Assembly: GCA_001051155.2 (NCBI GenBank)
Contig: JYIP02000007.1
Location: 808,342 to 872,341 of the forward strand
Length of the DNA stretch: 64,000 bases
Source of the DNA: Chrysoporthe austroafricana
Taxonomy: Eukaryota; Ascomycota; Sordariomycetes; Diaporthales; Cryphonectriaceae
Direction: 5' to 3'
Below are positions 13,050 through 24,700 of the stretch, piece by piece. The stretch's first letter is position 1; each line of letters begins with the position of its first letter. The notes beneath the pieces are model-generated. The model saw only the letters and a list, made by a program, of their open reading frames with translations, did not search any database and was not told the DNA's origin. The position numbers and the translations under genes were made by a program.

Positions 13050-13210
13050 ATGTCGCTGTTCGGCAAGCCTGCAGGCGGTCCGTCGCTATTCGGCAACACC
13101 AACACCGCATCCTCCAACCCTTTTGGGCAGTCAACCACTACCACACAGCAACAACAGCCCACACAGTCTCTCGGCTTCTTTGGCCAGAACACCGCGGCCT
13201 CGAACAATCA

Positions 13211-13278
<68 letters not shown>

Positions 13279-14315
13279 CTCCATCACTGGGCCTGTCTTT
13301 CATGGGCCAATCTCAACCCAACCCAGCCGCCAGCCTACAGTTTCAAACAGGCGTCACCTACAGTACGTTGTCCCCCCCCCCCCAAGCTGTCTCCCCTTCT
13401 TGATCAGGCTTCCCTCCTCTCTCCGCCCATCGCGGTGCCCAAAAAGGCCTCGCACCTTGGCGGCGTGGTTCCGTTCTCGGCTAACAGACACCGCTAGACG
13501 ACCAGGTCGTCAACAGGCGGCTCAACGCCCTTGTCGAGAAATGGAATCCCCAAGCTACCGACTGTGCCTTCAAGTACTACTTCTATAACAAGGTCGACGA
13601 GGCTACCGTCCCCTTCTTCCACCCTGGCCCCTACGACAACCCCAAAGAATGGGAGGAGGCCCTGCAGAACAAGCCAGCACCCGGCATGATGCCCGTGCTG
13701 GCCTGTGGATTCACCGCTATCGCGGAGCGCCTTAAGACCCAGCGCAACGTGATCAGCATCTTCAACCAGCGCCTGCACGAGATCAACAACTGCCTCGACG
13801 CCATCCTGAGCAAGCACGACCTCGACTGGAGCGTCAAGATGATCGAGGCCCGCCGCAAGCACGAGGTCCTCCGCCGGCGGACACTGGTGCTCGCCAGGAA
13901 GGTGCAGGTGCTGCGGAACCGGGGCTACGCGCTGTCGGGCGATGAGGACGAGCTGCGGATCAAGCTGGAGAACATGGAGAGGGCCGTGCAGGACCCCGCC
14001 GTCAATGCCAGGCTGGACGAGCTGTGGAGCCGTCTGATCTTCCTGCGGGAGCAGGCGCAGTTCTTGAAGGATGAGCTGGCCAAGAAGGGCCTGGGCGAGG
14101 ATCAGGTTCTGGACAGCGAGGTCGAGGTTAAGGTCAAGAAGGTGAGCCTACAGCACCCGCGCGAGATGATCTCCCTCAGCTAACGAGATTCGCAGATCGT
14201 GGAGGACTATGAGAAGCAGCTGCAGCACCTCCGAAAGGAGTGTGAGCTGATCAAGAAGGACTTTGACGAGTACGAAAAGGATCACCCGAACTCGAAGGCG
14301 AAACAGGCCGTCTGA
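13050..14315 (+). CDS. NUP57: Nucleoporin Nup57/Nup54 (central channel FG nucleoporin)
   Basis: Three exons (13050-13362, 13498-14141, 14196-14315) give 358 residues. Residues 1-105 are an FG-type region with SLFGK, SLFGN, NPFGQ and GFFGQ repeats, interrupted by 23 consecutive glutamines (residues 54-76). The rest matches the Nup54/Nup57 helical domain: KWNPQATDCAFKYYFYNKVD, then coiled coil with RNVISIFNQRLHEINNCLD, a hinge, and a final coiled coil ending at the stop. The family forms the Nup62-Nup58-Nup54 (Nsp1-Nup49-Nup57) complex in the transport channel of the nuclear pore. The second intron would read into a stop, which supports it. The long polyQ tract is the unusual part and is coded almost purely by CAG. 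Confidence 0.93.
13215..13277 (+). repeat. (CAG)21 trinucleotide repeat in NUP57
   Basis: Twenty-one uninterrupted CAG codons, preceded by CAG CAA, code for the polyglutamine tract in the FG region. A pure tract of this length should be length-variable between isolates. Confidence 0.95.
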
Positions 14316-14881
14316 AGACAGGAGAACGAGGGAACAAGAACTTGCAAGCGCTTTCTGCCCGTGACCACTCGGCATGGTGGCGCGTGGGGATGTTGAACGG
14401 CGATGCTACGAGGGCTTTTGGTGTCTGGTTTTACGACACGGCAGCCTCGGGCGATGACACACGGGAAAAGGAATCGACCGAGGACATGCGATGGATGGGA
14501 TATGGCTGCAAGAGAGCATCACCCGACGATTGTCGCGGGCCGTTCCATGAAACTGGCCCGCTCGGAGCGAAGAGCCTGTGAGCCCGAATTATTGAGAGGG
14601 CGCAGCTTGAGTCTCTGCTGGAGACCCGGAGACAGGTCGCGTGCGACCTGGAGGCGCGAGAGACATACATCAGCTGAAGCTGTAGAAGCACTGTCCCGGC
14701 AGCAACTGCGTTCAGCGGGCTGAGAGACATGCCTAAAATCTAGAAGGGACGGACATCCCTGTTCACAACCTAAGTCACGCGAAAACTCCTTAGAGTCACC
14801 CTGAACCTAATGCTCCTATATGAAATGCGTATTACGACTATGCTTGTTTTAGCCTCCTATCCCGTCTCCGTATTCTCCTGT
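14316..14881. other. Convergent 3' region between NUP57 and the NT-C2 gene
   Basis: 566 bases between two converging genes. It must hold both polyadenylation regions. I see no gene in it. Confidence 0.6.
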
Positions 14882-15819
14882 TCAAGACGCCCTCCCCGGC
14901 AGCGCCCAAGCCACCAGGTCGTCCCTCACCTCCCACTCATTGACCTCCCTCGTGCTCTTGAACCCGCTCCGGCCCCTCTCGCTGTCGATCGTGTTCGCCA
15001 GGCTCGCCAGGCTCTCGCTCCGCCGCCGCAGCCCCATGCCGCCCCGGGGGCTGCTCCGCTCGCTGTCCCTGCTCCCGTTCCGCCGGTGGGGCCGGTGCGG
15101 GCCTTGCCCGCCGCCGCCCTCGTGCCGCAGCGTGCTCTCGCCGCTCCCGTGGCGGGAGTGGTGCTTCGCGCCCCCCCTGCCGCCGCCCCCCCTCCGGCCG
15201 CCGTCCCCGGGCCGGAGGAAGTCGTCGCCCCCGCCGGCGGACGACCCGCTGTCCTCCCGGCGCATCTTGCCGCGCGCGAGGCTGCCGCCGTGCCTGCCGT
15301 GGCCGCGCGGGGTGGCGTCGCCCGCGCCGTGGCCGTCGTCCCAGCCGTCGGGGCCGAACCCGTCGCCGCCCTGGAAGATGTCCTCGATGCACCCGCCGGC
15401 GGCCAGCTCGCCCGGGTGACCGGCCCACGACGCGGCGAGCGCGCGGCGGTACATGTCCTGCAGCTCGTAGACGTCCCGCGCCTTGGCGCCGGCGACGCCC
15501 GAGAACTGCGCGCTCAGGCTCGCGGCGTCGTGCTGGTCCGCGTGCGCGTCGTGAAAGTGCTGGCCCCACTCGCCGCCGGCCGGGTCGGCGGCGCCCGGCG
15601 CCGACGACGCGCCCCCTGCGATGCCCATGCCCGTGATGCCGCCGAACACGGGGGCGGTCTTGAGCGGGGGCGCGATGAAGTTGCGCTCGCCGTCCAGCTG
15701 GAGCATCAGCACGCCAATCTTGAGGGTGCTGTTGATCTTGGAGTCCGTCATGAGGTACCGCCGGACGATGCCATCCTCGACGTACACCACGTCAGGCTGT
15801 TGCTGCTGGGAGGGTTGGG

Positions 15820-15862
<43 letters not shown>

Positions 15863-16662
15863 GGCGGCGGTAGGCGGGGGGCTGGGGCTCTCGGTCGAGG
15901 TCTTGGGGGTCGCGGGGCTGTTTGTGTCGGCGGCCGTCAGGGACGGCGCGGTCGAGAGGCTGGACCTGTTGCGGGTGTGGCCCCGTGGTGGTGGTGGCTG
16001 GCCAGAAGGCTTGGCCGCCGCCGCTGCTGCTGCTGCCGCTGCCGCCGAGTTCCCACCGCTACCGCCAAGCGACGTAGAGCCCGGCGCCCTCGGCCGGAAG
16101 CCCGAGTCCCGCACGAAGGCCTCGCTCTCCTCGACGTACTCGGCCAGGTTCAGCGTCAGCCGGCCCAGGGTGATCCGCTCCTCGCGGCTGCCCCCGGCCG
16201 CGCCGCCTGCGCCGGAGGAACTGGTGGGAAACTCCTGCAGGACCTCGAGCTCGATAGGGCATTCGGTTAGGCTGTTGTTCTTGTCGATGGCGATGCGCAC
16301 GGGGATGATTTTGCCGTAGTTGTACTCAACGCGGTGGTTGGCGATGGGGCACTTAGGGGTGCGGCCCCGGTGGTCGCTGTGGATGGAGTGCGGGAGGTGC
16401 CATTTTATGTGGGAGGAGCCCTGGACCAGTGGGACGTTGTTGAGGTCGTAAATCTGGGGGTCTGGTCAGCACGTGTGTGAGAGAGGGAAGGGAGTGCGCT
16501 AGGCGATGTGAGGGACGTAGATTACCTTGAGGTGTACCTCGAACTTCGGCTAGAGAGCGCGCGTTAGCCATATGTGTTCTCATGAGATCGTGGCCCACCG
16601 CGGGGTGAGAGATGTCTTACCCTCCGAGCCTTATTGACTATCGGCAGCAAGTGCAAATTCAT
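14882..16662 (-). CDS. NT-C2 (EEIG1/Ehbp1-type) domain protein
   Basis: Three exons (16662-16621, 16549-16526, 16453-14882), all phase 0, give 545 residues; the second exon is only 24 bases. The N-terminus carries an NT-C2 domain: PKFEVHLKIYDLNNVPLVQG, then IKWHLP, GRTPKCPIANHRVEYNY, PVRIAID and IELEVLQEF, and the conserved RITLGRLTLNLAEYVE. A low-complexity insert (alanine run, proline/serine and 12 glutamines near residue 220-231) separates this from a second conserved part, RRYLMTDSKINSTLKIGVLM. The C-terminal ~230 residues are glycine, arginine and serine rich and probably disordered. NT-C2 domains bind membranes or Rab-linked partners, and the fungal protein is poorly characterised. Function here is unknown. 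The start at 16662 follows the pattern of a short basic leader before PKFE. Confidence 0.86.
15818..15857. repeat. CTG/CAG repeat in the NT-C2 gene
   Basis: A run of about 12 CTG units on the plus strand encodes a polyglutamine tract on the minus strand. Boundaries are approximate. Confidence 0.85.
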
Positions 16663-17811
16663 GTTAGCCACAGCGATAGGTGAACAGTGGTGGGGGTGGT
16701 CGGTTCAGATCTCATGGTATGAGGTGTGGAGCCAGAGGACGGTCTAGTTCCAGGGAGGCAGGACAGATGAAGAAAAAGAAAAAAAAGAAAAAAGTATGAG
16801 ACCAGGTGAAGCTGAGTGAACAGTTGGAAAGGGCGATGCCAGCGTCTTTGGCGAAGGCGTCGTCAGCCACAAGCCACCTCCTACTGCGGCCCGCAGTTCC
16901 CTCCCTGGACAAGGTACAAGATCGTAGTCGAATGGGGCTTACTGAGATGCGCCATCACGCATGTACATGAGCTCACATGCAGGCGATTAGATGCTGCTTA
17001 TCACACGCATGGGGCCGAGTGCCCTGTATGCTCCGAGACTGGATCTTGGATCTGGACTGCGTCGGACTGCCTGCTAGCTCAGGCGTGGCCGGTGGGCAGT
17101 GACGTCGGAACGGCCGGATGTGGGATCCGTTCTAGCCGGAACGAACAAGACAGTGAAACAGCCTCTGGGGTGGGAAGCTTCCCTTGGCTGCTTGTCTGGG
17201 GAGGACGGCTAGCCTGCTGGGGGCCCTGGAGACCTGTCGAGACTCGATAATAGGCGTGCTTATGTGCGGTAATCTGGACTACTCCGTTAGCCCCTGGGAC
17301 TCAGTGTGGCAGCCATCAGGAGGGAAGCTCGACCACGGCGAGATGAACACCGGTTCAGCTGTGCCGTGTGGAGTGAGGCCGTAATTTTAGCGTCGCGCCC
17401 AAGACATACCAGGCGAGGGAAGGGAGAGGCGAGGGTGGTGCCAAGCAGTTTGAAGCCATGTGAGTCGCAACAAGGGGAGGCCTGGTCTTATTGAAGTCGC
17501 TGTCCAGGAGGAAATGCAAGATGGGGTTCTGGGGTCGCTACACCGATCGTCGACGCCGCCAGGCTGGCACCTGCGCTCGTCGGTACCGCGGTACCGAGTA
17601 CTTTGTACCTGCCTACTAGCTACACGGCAGGGGGCGTCCTCCGCCGGCGGCGGAGCTCCCGCCGTAGCTCTCTAAGCGCGTACGCCTGGCGTGTCCCTAG
17701 CTCAGGCCTGCTACCTCAACGCGACTTTTTCAGGGCTCGATATATCACCCCCAACACAGCAACACATCACCTCGCATGTGACAGAGACAAGTCACGCTCG
17801 ACATCGCCAGC
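16663..17811. promoter_or_regulatory. Divergent intergenic region, NT-C2 gene / POP1
   Basis: About 1.15 kb between divergent start codons, so it should hold the promoters of both genes. It contains an A/G-rich run at 16765-16800. No open frame resembles a gene. Confidence 0.5.
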
Positions 17812-20697
17812 ATGGCCCCGCCGCCGCCAAGGTCTGGGACTCAGCCTTCTGGGCCTACCAAGAAACGCAAGGACCCGCCGCAGGACCCAGGCGCCGCCAG
17901 GCCCCAGGGCCGTGGGGGCGGCGCCCGCGCCCACAAGCGCACCAAGGTCCAGGACGCGCGCACCCTGCGCGCCCAGCCCGCCGACGCCGCCCTGAGGGAC
18001 GGCGAGCTCGACCTGCAGGCCTTCCTGGCGGCGCGCGAGTTCGAGATCCGGGCGCTGACCGCCGGTATGAGCGCGTCCAAGGGCGTGAACAACCGCCGCG
18101 CCTTCCAGCTCGTGCCCCGCGCCATGCGGAGGCGCACGGCCTCGCACAACATCAAGAAGCTGCCGAAGCGCCTGCGGGCCAGGGCGCGGAGGGAGCAGGC
18201 AGAGGACAACACCCCCACCGTCGAGGCTAGGCGGAGGAAGCCCAAGACCGCAAGGGGCCGCATCCGCGCCGAGGTGGCGAGGAGGCTGGGGATCCTGGCG
18301 GAGAAGAAGAAGCGGAGGAGGCTGAGGGAGGCGAGGGAGCGAGCAGAGGAGGGCGGCCAGGGCGGTGGGGAGGGCAAGGACCTGGAGGAATCGGCCGCCA
18401 TCAAGCAGCTGATCGGCACACGGCCCGCGAGGCCCAAGATACGGAGGAACCTGCTAAATGACCCTCCCAGGCCAAAAGCGAGGTTCAGGAAACGACAGGT
18501 CGACAAGTCCTGGCTGCCGACGCATCTGTGGCACGCGAAGAGGGCAAAGATGACCCCGCCCAAGGAGCCATTGTGGAGGTTTGCGATGCCGCTGACGCCG
18601 AACGAGAAGGTCTACAGGCCGACTCACCAGGCATCAACCGTGAGAGGAGCTATCGTCTGGGATATGAGCTATATGAGCACCATCGGTCTGTATGGCCACG
18701 AGGCTGGTATCCAGAGGACATTGAGAGCCCTGGGCATGTCTCACGACAGTCTGTGGGATGATCGAGGCGAGAAATGGAGGGAAGGCCGCCGCAAGTGGTC
18801 CGGCGCATTGAGCAAGGAGAAGGGAGATGAAAGAAGGCCAATTGCCCCTGCCACGATTCTATGGAACCCCGAGCCAGTCACACCCCGAACTCCCGAGGGC
18901 CAGTCTCGGCCAGCCAAGAAGGTGGAGCGACAAGTTTTCATAAGGCTGCACCCCTCGTGCTTCCTCGAAGTCTTCAACATATTGACCAAACTCATCAAGC
19001 GCGAGACACCGAGACTCTATGTCGAGGACTTGCGCTTCGAAGTGGGCAGCATCGAACTCACGGGTCCAGGGGCGACCGAAGCGCTGCTGGGTGTGCTTCG
19101 CCCATACCACGAGAACGAAGGAGCCAGAGAAGATCATGCTAAGCTGTTTGAATCACTAGCGACCGCAGACGCTGCTGCCTCCTTGTCCCCTGACGCTGTT
19201 CTGGGATTTTCTGCCCAGGATCCACGTCTTAGATACCCTCCACGGACGGTCCAAGTGCGTGCAGCGGATACGACGCAGTCAGACGACCACAGCAAGACAG
19301 CTACCGATATACCCCTGTCACCATTCCTCCTATTTGATCGCAATGCGCGGTTCATAGCGTCCTGCTTCTCTTCACAAAAGGCCCTCAACCGACGCAGGGG
19401 CACGAACCCACCAGGCCAGCCTCTAGAAGTCAGCAAAGCCGATCCTCCCTTTCCCGTGGTCCTCTTCTCCTCCCGCACAAAGGCATCTGTGCAGGGCACC
19501 TGGACTCTGCTCGTACCGTGGAAGTGCGTTCTGCCCATATGGTACAGCTTGGTGCACTACCCGCTCTCGACTGGCGGCAACCCGCGGGTTGGTGGCCTGA
19601 ACGAGCTGCGGCAGGTGACCTTCGAGCAGGGCTTGCCGTGGTTCCCAGGAGACTTTCCCGGAACGGAAGCCGGTGCTGAGTGGGAGCTCGAACAGCGTCA
19701 GAAGAGGAAAGCCGACTGGGAGCGGAGGCCCAAGTCGAAGCGAGTGGCCTGGGAGTCGCTTGACTTGGGTGCGGGCCGCAAAGGCGAGATCGGCCTTGGC
19801 TGGGCTTGCGAGTTCGAGAGGCTGTTTGGGCTTCAACAGGAGCCGGAAACGGAGCCGGAATGTATCGCAGCAGAGAGCACGAGCAAGGGAAATACAGCTC
19901 CTCCGAACAGCGACAAGAGCAAAGAGGCAGATGTCGACAGCAGGGAGGCAGATGCACCTATGGACGAGCCGGAAGCCGATGCCGACAAAGCCAGCCCTGT
20001 TAAAGAGAAACAAAAAGCATGTCACCCGCTGACACTCGTCCACCATCTCTCCAAAGCGGCCTTCAACAAGCTTGCTTCCGCAAAATCCCCGGCATCTGAA
20101 CCGTCGTATTCCATCGTCAACGTCAAGATTACCTTCGCCGGCCGTGGCATCGTGGAGCCCTGTGCTCGCATCTACCGTCTCCCTTCACGAAAATCGGGAG
20201 CCCAAGTCCAGCCGACTACGCAGCCCGAAGTCCCATCAACGCCCCACCCGCCTTCACAAAGCAGGGAGCTCCCGGCGGACCTGCGTGACCAGTGGCTCGC
20301 CAAGCTGCCTGGCTTTAATGCGAGGAGGTTGCCCTCAAACAGGAAGGCTGATCAACGTGCCAACCAGCCCACTCGCTTTCCACCGGATGCGGACCACCAG
20401 ACGCAGAAACTCCTGCTCGTACAGTCCCTCGTTACTAAGAAGGTCCCCTTCCCGCCGGAGAAGCACGCAGTCGGCAACAGTGATCACCCCCTAGTGCCGG
20501 GCGAGGAGGACCTTATCGGATACGTCACCAAGGGGGAGTTTAACCTCGCCGAGGGCAAAGGCGTCGCTATGGGTTCCATCTCCGTGGACAGAGCACTCGG
20601 GGCGTTGGCGAGCGGGGGCGGGGAGGAGGGGCACGTGTGTGTGGTGAGGAACGCCGGAGAAATGATTGGGTGGGTCGGCAGATGGGAGGCTGTATAG
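17812..20697 (+). CDS. POP1: Ribonuclease P/MRP protein subunit POP1
   Basis: Single uninterrupted frame of 961 residues. After a Lys/Arg/Pro-rich leader, residues about 60-250 form the POP1 N-terminal domain, with FLAAREFEIRALTAGM, NNRRAFQLVPRAMRRRTASH and the later WLPTHLWHAKRAKM. The POPLD domain lies near residues 555-640, with WTLLVPWKCVLPIWYSLVHY and GLPWFPGDFPGT. The C-terminus carries a glycine-cleavage-T-like end (GFNARRLPSNR, LIGYVTKGEF). POP1 is the largest protein of RNase P and RNase MRP and is needed for tRNA 5' processing and pre-rRNA cleavage in the nucleus/nucleolus. Length fits fungal POP1, and no intron is needed. An acidic, probably disordered insert lies near residues 685-735. 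Confidence 0.96.
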   Translation: MAPPPPRSGTQPSGPTKKRKDPPQDPGAARPQGRGGGARAHKRTKVQDARTLRAQPADAALRDGELDLQAFLAAREFEIRALTAGMSASKGVNNRRAFQLVPRAMRRRTASHNIKKLPKRLRARARREQAEDNTPTVEARRRKPKTARGRIRAEVARRLGILAEKKKRRRLREARERAEEGGQGGGEGKDLEESAAIKQLIGTRPARPKIRRNLLNDPPRPKARFRKRQVDKSWLPTHLWHAKRAKMTPPKEPLWRFAMPLTPNEKVYRPTHQASTVRGAIVWDMSYMSTIGLYGHEAGIQRTLRALGMSHDSLWDDRGEKWREGRRKWSGALSKEKGDERRPIAPATILWNPEPVTPRTPEGQSRPAKKVERQVFIRLHPSCFLEVFNILTKLIKRETPRLYVEDLRFEVGSIELTGPGATEALLGVLRPYHENEGAREDHAKLFESLATADAAASLSPDAVLGFSAQDPRLRYPPRTVQVRAADTTQSDDHSKTATDIPLSPFLLFDRNARFIASCFSSQKALNRRRGTNPPGQPLEVSKADPPFPVVLFSSRTKASVQGTWTLLVPWKCVLPIWYSLVHYPLSTGGNPRVGGLNELRQVTFEQGLPWFPGDFPGTEAGAEWELEQRQKRKADWERRPKSKRVAWESLDLGAGRKGEIGLGWACEFERLFGLQQEPETEPECIAAESTSKGNTAPPNSDKSKEADVDSREADAPMDEPEADADKASPVKEKQKACHPLTLVHHLSKAAFNKLASAKSPASEPSYSIVNVKITFAGRGIVEPCARIYRLPSRKSGAQVQPTTQPEVPSTPHPPSQSRELPADLRDQWLAKLPGFNARRLPSNRKADQRANQPTRFPPDADHQTQKLLLVQSLVTKKVPFPPEKHAVGNSDHPLVPGEEDLIGYVTKGEFNLAEGKGVAMGSISVDRALGALASGGGEEGHVCVVRNAGEMIGWVGRWEAV

Positions 20698-21702
20698 CTT
20701 CCTCCCCGCTGGCTGTCGCTGTAGGACTAGGATACACAGATACACAGTCTCCATACGGTACTGCGTATGCAAGAAGAAGCCGCCGTATGCGAAGTCGTGA
20801 GGATATATTGAGATAGATCCTCCGCATTGAAGATATCAGTATGGGCGATCGAGGCCGGATACCATCTCTGCACCGCGATCTTGCCTCTGCGGGTGACTGC
20901 TTTCCACACGGACTGATATCTATCTACCTCCCGAGACCGTGTCGAAGCAACGACCACCACAAAGAACACCCAGATGATGGCCACAATGTCTCCGTACACC
21001 GGCATCGTCTCCTAATCCGGTTTCACTTCCAAAAAGACGTCCTAGACGCAGGCGCCCGCCTCGACGACAAGCACTTCATCGCATCGCCGAGCCCGTATCG
21101 CCGGCGAAAAGTACACAGTCCCATCACTTATGACCGCCCCCTCTCCTCCCAACCTTCACGCTGCGGAACAATCTTCCTCATCTTTACTTCTCGTTTTCTA
21201 CCGAGGGCCGGCCACTTCCGTTCTGATATATATATATATATATAAGGCATGGAGGCTATCCACGGATACGCTTCGGCCGGGGCAAGTCATCGTAAAGGGC
21301 TTCTGTTGATGCACTGGATTAGTTTGCACCCACAACAACAGGTCGCATAAGACTGCGCAGAAGGAATGCAAGAACTGCCGAAGGGACGTTGACGCTGAGA
21401 ACAACTGCCATCCTGAGGCACTGTGCGGACATAGCTCGTCTCCCGTCTCTAAACCGGCAAGTCGGCACGAAGGTCCAGGCAGCAAGCACCTCCGGCGTCT
21501 TGGGTTTGGCATCATCGTTCAATAGAACATCGTATTCAGAATCAGACTGCTATGCCTGCTCATGCAAACGATGCATAGAAGCCGCGGTGTGCACCGCGGT
21601 CTTCCTCGCTCAAAAGACAAAAAACCGTCGAGATAGAATCCCCTGCAACATCCACTATCCAATCGCTCGTCATCCGGCCGCACCTCCTCACCGGGCTCTT
21701 TT
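20698..21702. other. Convergent 3' region between POP1 and the OSBP gene
   Basis: About 1 kb with no recognisable gene. It contains an AT dinucleotide run at 21226-21244. Confidence 0.55.
21226..21244. repeat. (AT)n microsatellite
   Basis: About nine AT units in the convergent intergenic region. Confidence 0.9.
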
Positions 21703-24700
21703 CTATTCGTAGATCTGCTCCAGCCCCTCCCAGGCCTTCGGGTCGCCATTGCCTGCCTTCTCCCGCTGTTCCCAGTACTTGCCGGTGAACTTCCAGTACT
21801 CCTCGCCCGTGATCTCACACTTCGCCTTGGTGAACCAAGCCGGCACGAACTCCTCGCCCTTCTCCTCGCGCTCTCGCCTTCGTGCACGCTGCGCCTCCTC
21901 AAGCCGGTTCTTCTCCGTCGCAGCGAAGTCATACTGGCCCTCCTCCATAGCACGCTGGTCAGGCCTCAGCCGCGAGTCCGTCGGCGGAAGCCACGGCCTC
22001 AGCTTGTCATCAATGTGGTTGAAGGTGAGCACGAATGGCGTCAGGTTGAACGGAATCCCCTTGGGCCGCTCGTTAGCCTGCCAGATCAGGAAGGCCTTGC
22101 TGGGGTCGTTAAAGTTGCCCTTGTAGATGGAGCCCGAGTCGTTTGCGGCGTCTGAGGGTGCCTCGACAGTGGCCTCGTAGCCTGGGGTGACGCGTGCGTA
22201 GAGCTTCGAGTTCCACCGGCCGCCGATGGAGATGCGTACGCGCCCGCTAGCGTCAACGACCTTGCCCGTGATTTGATACGCGGATGACTCCTTCCAACCG
22301 CGCGGTTTGAAGTCGAGGTAACAGACCTCGCCTGTTGTCCAGTTCTTGACCTCCATGGGTCCGTAATTGTCGACAGTGGGGTTGCCTGTGATGATGCCGA
22401 TGACCGAAGACGTCACCTTCTTCCACGTGAAGAAGTCCTCCTTTGCCCCGCAGGTCGGTCGCAGCTTCAAGAACCACGTACCGAGCGGATTAATGTCGAA
22501 TGACCTGCCGTAGAACTTGGACTTGACAGCTGATTCGCCGTAGTACGTCCACTTCGGTGACTCGGCCCAGGCAGCACCAATAACTGGATGGTGGCTGACT
22601 TGCTCGATAAAAAAGCGATAGTTCTTGTCGGGCCGGACGTATTCGAAGGTTTCTCCGAGGAGCGGGTTGAAAGGTTTAGCAACACGGCCGATGGTGGAAG
22701 CGTACTCGCTTGCCGCGAAAGCCGCGATATATAGGAGGCGCTCGATCGAGTCGGACCGGTCGGCAGCAAGATCCAAGAGGTCAGCATACTCCATGTCTTC
22801 ACCACAGCGGTAGAGCAAGGAAGTAGGTTCGTTGAAGGTGACAGGCAGTGTCATCTTAGTCATGTCCTTGCCGATCATAGATTTCAGAATGGCCTGAAGA
22901 TGGTGTGTTAGTCGATTGCGTGAAGGTTTTGAGCTGATAAACGACTTACCCAGAGTGAGACCTTCGGCCTGTTGTCGGCATCAATCTTCAACTTCGACCG
23001 GATACCGTTTTCATACCCGCGGAACGAACTGCTGATATCTATGCCGCCGGAAACAGCCGCTGACTCTTTCTTCTCATCGACCGTGACTACTGTAGTAGTT
23101 GCGGTGACGGGAGGCAGAGGCTCGGCCTCGATCTCTCCAGAGTCAACAGCGTCAAAGAATTCCTCATCCACGTCTGAGTCATCCTCCGAAAGGTTTGCAA
23201 GCTCCGTCAATACGGTCTCACGGCGGGTGAAGAGCCTGGCCGGTGACTTCTGGGAAAGAGCAGGTGTGTTCGCGGCCGAGACCTCGCCCTCTTCTGGCAC
23301 CTCGGATAGATTGGGGCTGTCAGCCATGTTATTGCTGACAACCTCTTTAAGCATCCGCTTCGTCTGCTTGCGCTTCTCCTCAGACTCGCCAATGCGTGCC
23401 TGCAAGACCTCTTGCTCTTTTGCGACGTGGGCCATGCTCTCCTCCCACATCCTTCTCATATCCGTCTCCCGGTCAAGACGGTACTGCCAGAAAGCGTCTC
23501 TATCACGAGAGATCCTCATCAGGTCTCCTATGAGCCCAACCATAGAGCGAATGGCAGCGTCGTACGTGGCCAGAGCGCCGGCCGTCTTAGGGTCCGACAG
23601 CTTCACGCCCGGGTTCTGGCTTGCCTCCGTGACCAGTGCGGCGTTGACTTGGGCCATTGTATCTAATTGCAACTTCAGGGACTGTGCGGTGATGTTGAAA
23701 GCATCTTTTCCCACACTTGGCTGGTCCTTGCCACTTGATGCCTCGCCGTAGTCGTCGTCATCATCGTGGTCCTGCATGACGGACATGCCCGCCCTCGTCT
23801 CATGATCCGTCTCTGCATACTCGTCCTCTTCAACGAAGCTGCCTCCCGTGCTGGCCATCTTGCCCTGTGACTTATTGTTAGACGCTAGGCGGCTGAGCTG
23901 AGTGCTACCCCGGGGCACCGGCTCGAGGAAACTAGCGTTCTCGCTCGGCGCCTCGCCGCTTGAGCCAACCTGCGCCTGCTCCTTCGCCTTGGTCAACATC
24001 TCGGCATTGGCAGCCCGCTGGCGCTCTTCCTCCTTAGCCTGGTCCTTGGTCCACTGGATGGCATTATTCAGGGCCCAGAACCACCGCTTGGCCTCGACCT
24101 CATGGTTTGCCTTTAGCGTATACTTGACGGAAGACTTGCCGATGATCTCGAACTTGGTCTTCTCGTCTGGGGACATATTGAGTTTTGCGATGCGCATGTT
24201 GATGGCACCACGGCAGGCCGAGCCGGAGTCGTCCTGGTGCTTGTAGTAGCTAAGGACGCCGTCCTCGAGGACGAACCACCTCAGCTGGTAGCCCTTGCGG
24301 TAGTTGGTCCACTTCTTCAGGTAGCCCTTCATCTCCCTCGCCTCCTTGCCCAGCAGCGGATCGCCAGGGGTTGCGGCGGCCGCCTGCGATGCCGTGCCGA
24401 GAACAGCCTTCTCCTGGATCCCGCGCTGCGCAGCCACTGCGGCAGGTGACTTCTTCAGCATGGCGCGGGTCACATCGTCCTTGGTGACATCCTGGGGCAG
24501 CTTGCCCTTCCGGTCCCGCCTGAACGGATCTGCGCCATGCAGCAGCAACAGCTGGATGAGCGTAGTATTCTTCCGCCGGGCTGCCTCATGCAGCAACGTG
24601 CCCCCGGCCTGCACCGTCATCGGGTCGAGGACAAACTCGGTGCTGTTGATGTCGAGCACGGTCTTGAGGCGCGTTTCCTCCAGCACCTGCTCCAGCGTCT

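Noticed and set aside
14810..16270. 486-codon plus-strand open frame
   Set aside because: It is the antisense shadow of the NT-C2 gene; its alanine/valine/arginine-rich sequence mirrors the GC-rich codons of the real minus-strand gene.
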